Source: Bryopsis sp. KO-2023
Lineage: Eukaryota > Chlorophyta > Ulvophyceae > Bryopsidales > Bryopsidaceae
Direction of reading: 5' to 3'
Length of the DNA: 64,000 nucleotides
Assembly (NCBI GenBank): GCA_030272585.1
Contig: BSYQ01000014.1
Location: forward strand, 1,550,001-1,614,000
Shown: in pieces, positions 55,378 through 64,000 of the stretch
Numbering within the stretch: position 1 is the first letter of the stretch
Layout of the letters: every line of letters begins with the position of its first letter
Notes under the pieces: generated by a model
Database searches by the model: none
Told to the model about the DNA's origin: nothing
The model's input: the letters and a program-made list of their open reading frames with translations, nothing else
Translations under genes and position numbers: made by a program

Positions 55378-58300
55378 ATGGCTTCGGCAATGTCGCTTTT
55401 TCCGGGGGTGGGTGCTTTTGAGCGTTACGACGTAGTTACCAACCGCATTGTGGCTGATCAAGTTTTACCCTGGTTGGGGAAGGGAGGGGTGCGACCCCCC
55501 CCCCCCCTCCTCAACCACCACCACCCACCCTTTTTATTGGTGGCTGCATATCCTTCCCAGGTTAGTGTGTGCTTGACGTGGGTTTGTTGTGTTACCATTG
55601 CAGGGAAATGAAACCCCAGCATTATCTCTGGACTATTGTGGAGTACTAAGGTGGGCAAACTCCCTGACGAATAAAACTCCACACACTAAAATCATGGCAC
55701 CCCATCTCACCCTTTCGACTCTACAAGATAGCTTACCCTCAAATTCTACACCTTCATGCCATCGTCCCCCTCTTTCTTTCCGCTGAAAAATCTTCTGTTA
55801 AACTTGTCAATTCATTCTTGGCATTTGTGGCGTTAATTGATGAGAACACAACGGCTCTACTTGACACAGCCGGTGTGGTGTTGAAATCTTTTCCAGGGCA
55901 TGGGAGCGAATGGGTGGCGAAATTGACCCTCTTGACAAAATCACACTTGAAAATGCTGAAAATGCAGATGTACCACAGATCGAGATGCCGCCCATTGACC
56001 TTCTGGTTGATGACCCTTATGTAGGTTTTCTCTTGGATTGTTCTTTTTTTTTTTCTGTTTCCCGTCCCTGCAATGCCACGGGGTACAGAAAATCGCCCCG
56101 AAGCTTAGTCAAGCCTCCTATCCTGTGTGAGAAAACTGGTTGAAATTGCCCATGTATAGACCCCCCATGTTTCCTCTCTTCTCAGAGAAAGCATTCAAGT
56201 TTTTAGAAAAGAGCCTGGGTCGCTCACAGTCATGGTCTGATCAAAATCCTTTCACTCGACGTGTCGTTCCAGTTTTCTCAGCAGCTTTTGCCGACTGAGC
56301 AAATGCTGGCAGACGCTTCTCTGGATTTGATGTCCATCCCCATGGATTTGAGGGTGGAACCTCTGCAGTACATGCCAACCATGAAAGAGGAGAATTGCAT
56401 AACTAACGTAACCGGGGCCATGAGCGACACGCACTCCAACACATCCAGCTTCATTTCAGAGATGATCCCCCAACTAGATGCACATTTTTTGGTACGGGTA
56501 AAACCACACGGTCGGGTCACCATCAAAATAACTCCTCGTGGAATGAGTTTTGATTTTATTTTTTTTTGAAACGAAGCAGAATTTTCTTCCGATGCAGGGC
56601 ACAAACTGTGTTGCCAACACTCTTCGAGGAGGTGTTCCAACTGAAACTGTATCCTCATTGACACCTGCTTCGATGACGGGTGTCGAACCAACATTTGCGG
56701 TATGCTCCAGTCACACATCCTCAGTTTTCCTTCTTTTCCTTTTTTTTTTTTCGGAAATTTTGTGTCAGTTTTTAGGTGTCTCTTAACAACAAGTCACCCC
56801 CCCCCCTCCTCCCAAACAAAAAAAACAATTGATAATTAAAAAAGAATGAATGTATACATATGAAAGAATGCTTAATTCACGTAAAAGACAAGCTTGCCCA
56901 ACGAAGTCCGTCATACAACGAGGTGACTTTTCCCAAGTCCTTGAGACATATGTACATATACAGATATATTACATAGTACGTAAATACATAAATGAGAATG
57001 CAATTTGGTGGTGATGGCAAGTTGCCATTGTTTTTTTTTTTCTTTTCTCTTTTTTTGCAGGAGGAGAAGTGTTTCTCATCTGTTTCGGATCTGGCCCGTT
57101 TGCCTCTCGTTGGCAACGGTCCAGCACCTTTTTCTCACGGGTCGGTGTGCGACCCGGTCTCAATTTCAACTATCGACACTTCTTTTCAGGTAGCAGAATA
57201 AAACAAACACACACAGGCACACACACAGGCACAAACACACAGCACCACTTCATCGTTTTTTTACCCCATCCCGATCAGATTTTTCTCTCTCTTTATCTGT
57301 CCATCCGACTGACTCCCAATCCCCACGACACTATAACCAGAAAAGAAAGCATTTCCTCTACAGAATCGAATTTGACAGTGTTTTGCTGTGTTTTCTTTCG
57401 GATAGCTTGGTGGGGGAGAAAACCGTTTCGTGAGCTCTAGGGGCGCTGCTGGGGCATTTTCATCAGGGCCGATCAGCCCTCCGGCCAACCCGCCGGCTTT
57501 CTTATCTGGGCCCAGCTTACCAGGAAAGAGCACAGCGCCTGGGTACAACTCTGTGATGCCCAAAAGCTACTCTCCTGCTAGGCTTCCAGTGCCAGTGCTG
57601 TCGTCTGCCCCAATGCCTTCCTACATTGTAAGAGAAAAAAACCGCCTTGAAAAGCACCTGGCCACTGAACCCATTCGCCAGCAGGCTCCTGTTGCTCTCT
57701 CTCTGTGATGGCTCGAGTGAAAAACCAGAAGGAAAAAGAGTGACCAAAGAGTGAGGTCACACTGGTTTTTTGTGTTTGGTGTGACAGGGGCAGTCAGGAC
57801 CTCCAGTGCAGCAGCCGCAGCCGCAGCAGCATGCTCCTGCAGCGCAGTCTTTTGCCCCAAGTCAGACATACTGCACTGCAAAATTGCCACACCGTACGCA
57901 GTCTCGAAAGCAGATGTCTTTCGCGGCTCAGGTCAACGCTGTCAATGGTGAGTCTGCTGGAGCTCTGCTGTTTGACGCAGTCTAAAAAAAGAGTGATATT
58001 GGGAATCTGAGAGGGGGAGGGAGGGTATGCTGAACAGAAGAAAAAAACAATTGCTGGATCTCTGTGTTTGGCAGATGAGGATTTATGTTGTGTGTGTGTG
58101 TGTGTTTGATCAGGGGTGAAGGGGCAGTTCAGAACAAGGCAGCAGTGTCTGGAAAGGTACTTGGAGAAGAAAGCTCGGCGCCTGCAAACCAAGAAGATCC
58201 GCTATGAGCTCAGGAAAATCAACGCTGACAGGCGTCCGAGGTGTGTAGCTCTTTTTTGAATTGCTAATTCTCTGAACCTTTTTCTTTTTCAGTTGTGTTG

Positions 58301-58615
58301 TTATCGGTTGTGCTGGTTTTCTAACTTTGGAAAAAAGGAAACGTGAAAATCGACGTTGAACTTGACGATGCAGCCAAGGATGGTTGTACCCAATTTTTCT
58401 TCGCACAGATTTGTGAAAATTTTGACAATTTGCGAAGCTGTGTCGGCTGGATTTTTCTCCTCCCCCTTTGCTCGCTGTGTTCTTTTGTTTTTTGATCATT
58501 TTTGTTTTTTTTTTTTTTTTCTCCCGTGGTGAACAGGATTAAGGGCCGTTTTGTCAAAAAGGAGCAGCTTGAGGAGTATTTGAAGAATCAACAGCAAGCC
58601 AAAGTTGAATGTTAA
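55378..58615 (+). CDS. CCT-domain (CONSTANS/CO-like/TOC1) protein
   Basis: Ten exons join in phase: 55378-55488, 55604-55650, 55897-56020, 56273-56491, 56598-56699, 57061-57189, 57406-57627, 57788-57947, 58114-58240 and 58537-58615 (1,320 bases, 439 residues). The ATG at 55378 starts MASAMSLFPG. The middle is low in recognisable domains: acidic patches, then Pro/Ser/Gly-rich and Gln/Pro-rich parts, as in transcriptional regulators. The C-terminal 60 residues are a CCT domain (RTRQQCLERYLEKKARR, KKIRYELRK, RRPRIKGRFVKK). CCT domains carry nuclear-targeting signals and contact NF-Y or DNA. Family members act in light, clock and flowering pathways in plants. No B-box, GATA, TIFY or receiver domain is seen. 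An intron splits the CCT domain between RRP and IKGRF. Confidence 0.9.
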
Positions 58616-61600
58616 ATGTTCAACGACTTCAACATCTTTGTGTATTCGAGGGATTTTACTAAGAAAAAAAAAAGGAAAAAAAAAAGGGAGAAAAACAAAA
58701 AAAAAAAAAAAGAGAAAGAGAGAAAAGACGCCAACCGGCCTGCCATAAAATACTCGCAAATGGTTTTTAAACAAAGAAAAAAACCAGGTGCCTAGATTTG
58801 AAATTGTGAACAGAACAACAGCAAAGGAAAAAAAAAAAACAAAAAAAAACATGCCGCAGTGAAATTCTTTTTCTTCTTGATATGTGGACCGGGAAAAACT
58901 GGGGGGGGGGGAGAAAAGAGTGAGGGATTTTCTCGGTACACAGCCCACAGTGCGGTATGGAAAATATAAAAAAAGAAAAAAGTTTTAGCAGATTTTTTTG
59001 AGGAAAAAAAAATATAGCAGAAAACACACAAAAAGAGAGGGAAGAAATATTGTGAAAAATTATGGCAGGGGTTTGGTTGGGGGATCAAAAAAAAAAATAT
59101 GGATTTGTAAGTGTGAAACACTAAAAGTAGAAGAAGGGAGAAAAAAAAAGAAAAAAAAAAAGGGATGGAAGAAGTGGGTTTTCAGTGATTACTACAGCAA
59201 TTGTATTGATTTTCATTTTGGGGGGAAAATAGCCATGCACGTCCGGAACTTCCAGATTCTTCTTCCATTTTTTTCTTCTTCTTCTTTTTTTGGTTGAGAT
59301 ATCCGACATGAAAAACCAAAAAAAAAAAAACACAGAATGGATGGAAAAAAAGAAAAAAAGAAGAAGAAGAGAATGGGATGAAGGCAAACTTTTTTCTTAC
59401 ATGAGCCGAAAAGAAGGTATATAGAAAAAAGAGAACTTGAAACAAAAAAAAAAACAGCGGGGATCTCTGTTGTGGGTTTTTTTTGCAAAAAGGACAGTGG
59501 GTGAGGGAGGGGGAGGGGGAGGAGTGTGGCGGTAGGGGAAAAAAGAAAGAGAAAGAAAAGAAAAGAAAAAAAAGTATTTTGAGGTCAGCGAAAAGGAAAA
59601 AAAAAAAGGAAACATATGCGAAAACTGAAAACAAGCAATGGTTTTTCAATTGGGGGTTTTTGCGAATTTGTCTCTAGAATTTTCGCCATGTCTCGCTCTA
59701 TTTCTAGCAATAGAATTCATGCACACATGATCTAAAACTTGGTTTTCGTTGTGGTTTCTTTTCCCTTAGTTTTTTTTTTCCTTAGCTTTTTTTTTTTTTC
59801 TAATTCTTTCTTCTCTTGTTCTTTGCTTTCATTTCTTTTCTTTTTTTTCTCGCTTTTTGGGTTTTCTTTTTGGTTTTCTTGTCGATTTTGTTGATCAATT
59901 TGTTTGTGAGAGCATCACCACTCGAGTTTTAGTGCTTATTGAGTTGCCAAAATTTAGAGTTGTTGTGGGGTTTTATTTTCTCTCACTACTAAAATTGAGT
60001 CTAAGGGGAACGAGGGAAAAGTAAAAAAAGAAAAAGATGAGTAATTGGGGGATCTCGAGTGTGGGTTTCATGTGGGTTGGCAGAAAAAAATATAAAGAAA
60101 CAAAAACGGGAAAAAAAAAAAATATGTCGGTGATGAAAAAAAGTGGTATTGAGTTTCTGTTTTTTTGGGGGGGAAGAGGTTGGTTCACGGAGGCTGTAAG
60201 AATTCGTGAAATTTGCTTAATGATAGAATAGGGAAGGAAAAAAAAAGAAAGAAAGAGAGAGTTTCATGTGGAAGTGTAAAAGATTTCTTTTGTATTTTTT
60301 TTTTTGTTTCAATTTGTGGAAGAGGGGGGGAGGGGGTTCTGTGATTCTTCGACCGAGAAAACATTTTTTTTTGTTTTTTTGCGAGGTTTGAGGTGAAGAT
60401 GAGAGAACAGCAAAGCGGGGCTGAAAAATGGGATGAGGGGGCTGTCTTTTTTTGGGGGAAATTGGTGTTTCAATGCAGGAATCAATTTTCTGTCGATATT
60501 TGGAGGGTGTTTGAAAAAAAAAAAAGAGAGAGAGAGGGGTGAGAAACTTTAAAAATAAACAAAAATGGGTGAGAAGTTGAGTGCCACCTATAAAAAAAAA
60601 GCTGGGAATGCTTCCCACAACTCATTTGCAAGGAAAAAATGTGTAGGTATTTTTATTCAAAACTTAAGGAGGCAAAAAACAGGAACCAAAAAAAAAAAAA
60701 AAAGATGAGAGAAAATGCTAATGGAAAAGTAGGAAAAGTGAAGACAACAAAAAAAATTGGAAGAAAAAAAAAAAAGGGGAAAACACTGATCCGAATTGAT
60801 CGGGGAGAGCCGCATGCGAGATGCGAGTAGCCATATTATTTTTTTTTGTTATGTTTAACTGAAATGGTATGTTTGATAGGAGCATATGTGTGTGAGACGA
60901 TGTGTTGTAGAATTCGTTAGATTTCGGATAAGGTATCTATACCTCCTTTTCAAATGCGTGGATTCCGAGTTTTGTATTTTGAAGAAATAACCTCAACTGC
61001 TCGGATTGGGAGATGGCATTTTACGCACTGCATGGGTGGGATTTCGTGGATCACATGATCTCTTTTTTTTTTTTTTTGGATGTGTTTGGGAGAGTAAGTA
61101 ATTGGAGCCGGAAGTTTGAGGGAGAAAAAAATGTGAGGCTTGTTGGAGGTGAAAGGGGGGAGGGGGGACTTGGGGAGAATTTGGGAATTTCGGAAAACTT
61201 GGGAAATATATTTGGGAGGATTGGGGGGGGGGGGGGGTAAATCGGGGAAGGGAGGGGAAAATCGGGGAAGGGGAAGGAAGTAAAACAAAAAAAAGATGAG
61301 GAGGAGAAAAGTAAAACAAAAAAAAGAAAGAAGTGTGGTAGAGTGCGAGTGAAATTCAAATGGGCATCATGTGTTTTTGATGGAAGCTTGCTGATGGCCT
61401 CGAAAGCGTGTAAAAATTGTTTGATTGGATTTTGGGGGTGCAGGGAGGGAGGGGGGGGGAAGTTGGCGGGTGAGTCGTGTTTTTTTGGGGCGGGTTTGCC
61501 CCAAGGAGGAGGTTTTTTGTGTGCTGCTTTGGATTTTGTTGTTCGTGACCTTTTGGATTGGACGCACCTGCGTTGAGCCGTGTTGTTTCTTTTCGCGCCA

Positions 61601-62410
61601 AGAATGAAAATAACGCGTGTAGGAGCAGGGGGCCTGTGGTTACGATACCATGAGGGATTGGGGTTCGGTGAATGCCGTCGCCATTGCTACAGTGTCAACG
61701 TTTTTTTATGTTTCGTTTTTTTTTTTTTCGTTTCCATGCATATCCTCGGCCGTGCACGCTGCGAGTTCAGCAACACAACGCTGTGGCGGCTGAATCCACA
61801 GAGAGCGTCCACACCTCATGGAATTCCTTGTCAAATTGTCTGAAACCTTATCCAAACTCCCCGATTCGTTCTGAAATCTGGTGGATCGTCTTGCTTCGAA
61901 CCTGTGTGTGTTCGCTGTGTTAAAACGTCGCAGCTTACTGATTGTGGCCAACACACAGGAAAACCTTGTGCAAGCATGGGGAGCTGTCGATACTTCCTCT
62001 CAATCGAGCGAGCGGTTGCCAGTCCGGGGTTGCCAACGTTTCAAAAGACAGTGCTGATCGGAAAAGAAAACCTCACAGGGGGTGTACTTTGAGAAATCGA
62101 AATGTCTGGGCTCGTTGCAACGGTTGGGCAGTAACATTCGGCTTGGGATTCCAACACAGGGAAACAGCCCCACAGGCTCCCCCAACACACACGAACGAAA
62201 GTCCAAGGGAATCAGCTCCCCACAACTGACCGCCCAACCAAATTCCACCACAGTTCCACACCCCTTGACAAACCCTAGTCCAGATTTCTGGGCCTGCGAA
62301 AAGTTCCCGCCCTGGACGATTTGCACCGCATCGATATTTTCCTGCGCAAGTTTTTGGCACACCCCCATTCCTGAATTTTGTGCAGAGTTCAGACAGTGTT
62401 TTCACGGAAA
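58616..62410. other. Homopolymer-rich spacer, strongly strand-asymmetric
   Basis: For most of 58640-61350 the plus strand is A/G-rich with many A9-A15 and G8-G13 runs; 59750-59900 is instead T-rich. Long minus-strand frames of Phe/Ser/Pro result from this bias. After about 61550 the composition becomes mixed and may include the leader of the next gene. No gene was supported. Confidence 0.6.
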
Positions 62411-63895
62411 ATGGTCAACGGGACGAGGCCGCCGACGTCGAAAAGCCACGGAAGCTCTAGACCAGGCACGGGGCCCCAGCTGCAGATTTCTGGCGGGAGG
62501 CCGCCTTCGCGGGTCAGCACTGGTCGAGCAAGCGCATCCGGAAGACCGGTGAGTTTGAGTGCGCCTGGACGCACCTGTGGTACCCCAAGCATAAAGTGCC
62601 AGTACTTAAGATAGGTGTAGAACTTTTCTGGAGAAGAAGCGTGGAGCCCACCCAGTTTTCAACACAAGTCAGTTGCCGTGGAAGTTCAGCTAGGAACAAT
62701 CTGTTTCTGTTTTTTTTTGCACGTGACGTCCAGACGCGTGCGAGTTGATTTGTTCGAACATTGTCTGGAAAAGACGTCACTGTCAGTGGGACTCGTCGCT
62801 AGATGGAAGGTCAACAAACTTCCAGGTTTTTGTTGTGATTCGTGGCGGCGGGATCGAATCGATAGCTCTTTTGCAGCGCTTTGTGTTGACGACTATTGTG
62901 GATGCGTCTTGATTTCCACGGGGCGAAACGCACTGAAATGTTCGACGCTTCCAAAAGCCATCCAGAAACTTTTTGAAACTTTTTTGTGCCCGGCAAAGCA
63001 CACCTTGAAATACTTAAAGGACAAGATGTTTCGAAAGGGCATGGAGAATTTTGTCCGAATTTTAGAAACAAGAAGCAAGAGAGCACACATATTCATATAT
63101 TTTGTGCATGTGTATAAAATAGAGTGTAAATTAAGGAAGGGTAACTGAAGAAGACAGGCTTGATGTTGAGGTGTATTGCCTTGCAGGCTTCGGGTGGAAC
63201 AAATGCCCTCCAGGCACTCACTCACACCCTCATCAAGAAAATGCGTGAAAAATTCGGGGTAGGATTAAAAACACAAAACAGCACCGAGCCCTCCCCCCAA
63301 CTCCCCACCCCGCTTGAGCACTTCTCCATAACAAAGCTGGTTTAAACAGAAATTACGAATATGTAATTACTTCACCAAGCCTCACTGTTTGCTCGTTGTA
63401 CATTAATCCATGACTGCATGATTTCTTTTCGATTGATTTGGGAAATCGTCCCGATGGCGATTGCTTGAAAATACTCCAATGTCTGGCACAGGAAGCAGCC
63501 GGAGATATCAAATCCCAAGAAGCCATTGCCGAAGAAGTTCAAAGATTCATGACTGTATCTCAAAGTGTGAAGGTAGAAATCAGACTCGATCGGAAAAAAA
63601 AGCTCCACATCCCTTTTTTTATCTAAACAAACCACTTTGATATTTCTGTTGAGGATAACCAGAAATATTTCCACAAAAAATTGCTGTGTTTTTTTCTCTT
63701 TCTTTTTGAGAAATTGCATGCTCCTGTAGAAACCAGGAAGTGATGTTTTTTTCTTTTTGTGAATTTCCTATGAAAAGAAAATAAATCAAGTTTTGAATAG
63801 CTGAGAAGATTTTTTTGTGGGGATGACTAAAAGGAAGATGATCTGTCAAATTTGGAAGAAAGGATTCGGCGACGACTCACAGGGGACACACCATT
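62411..63895 (+). CDS. Gene of unknown function, 5' part (continues past the window)
   Basis: Four exons join in phase with GT-AG junctions: 62411-62548, 63187-63258, 63492-63572 and 63834-63895; the last ends in a donor (GTAAGC) near the window edge. The ATG at 62411 opens a Ser/Arg/Pro/Gly-rich, probably disordered start (MVNGTRPPTSKSHGSS). The next exons give helix-prone charged sequence: LQALTHTLIKKMREKFG, then IKSQEAIAEEVQRFM, then DDLSNLEERIRRRL. This looks like the start of a coiled-coil or helical-bundle protein. I do not recognise the family. A further possible exon near 62730-62824 does not fit the phase and was left out. Confidence 0.55.
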
Positions 63896-64000
63896 GTAAG
63901 CTCCACTCTTGATTAATAATTTAAATCATGATTTATTTTTATTTATACTGTATTTTATCTTATTATGTTCTGTGGCGGGCTTCATCTTCGCTTGAACGAG

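Noticed and set aside
58767..59649. Several long minus-strand frames rich in Phe, Ser and Pro
   Set aside because: They are a direct result of A/G runs on the plus strand.
62716..62824. Possible exon reading RVRVDLFEHCLEKTSL between exons of the last gene
   Set aside because: It would need a preceding exon ending in phase 2, but the 62411-62548 exon ends in phase 0 and the next exon fits it directly.
1..64000. tRNA, rRNA, snRNA genes or CRISPR arrays
   Set aside because: I looked for T-arm-like GTTCRA stretches, U6-like and 5S-like motifs and spaced repeats. Only isolated partial matches occurred, none with a full structure.

Overview
The window looks like nuclear DNA of a flagellated green alga or early streptophyte alga. 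Genes are broken into many exons by short GT-AG introns, with GC-richer exons in AT-rich introns and spacers. One gene encodes a CCT-domain protein, a family I know only from the green lineage. Another encodes a plastid-type NFU iron-sulfur scaffold with the plant-like second NFU domain. Dynein heavy-chain stalk exons point to cilia or flagella. I cannot name the species. Intron joins were read by eye; most were checked for reading phase, and single coordinates may be off by a base.

Layout. 1-13236: a segment bounded by an inverted repeat (1-1090 and 12135-13236; the left copy may continue off the window). Inside it lie dynein heavy-chain stalk exons on the minus strand (8294-6654), decayed or rearranged motor pieces (6203-4451) and long stretches without a convincing gene. 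14219-32693: a 30-exon plus-strand gene for a very large surface protein of about 3,380 residues, with a signal peptide, a long Pro-rich rod, cysteine-rich saposin-like modules, PKD/REJ-type segments, a GPS-like motif and one C-terminal membrane helix. A complete LTR retrotransposon (24353-30005) sits inside one of its coding exons.

34039-36298 (minus): a secreted, probably GPI-anchored, cysteine-rich protein. 37321-40917 (plus): an ankyrin-repeat protein that starts with a signal peptide. 42593-43483 (plus): an intronless four-helix membrane protein. 44391-49994 (minus): a second complete LTR retrotransposon that shares the primer-binding site and polypurine tract of the first. 50804-52874 (minus): a GIY-YIG/NFU fusion. 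55378-58615 (plus): the CCT-domain protein. 58616-62410: homopolymer-rich spacer. 62411-63895: the first four exons of a gene cut by the window edge.

Main points of interest: a young retrotransposon insertion that splits a host exon; canonical -1 slippery heptamers at the gag/pol junction of both retrotransposons; a rod built from frame-neutral mini-exons plus one large exon with a one-base homopolymer frame problem; the GIY-YIG/NFU fusion; and the large inverted-repeat segment with dynein exons inside it.
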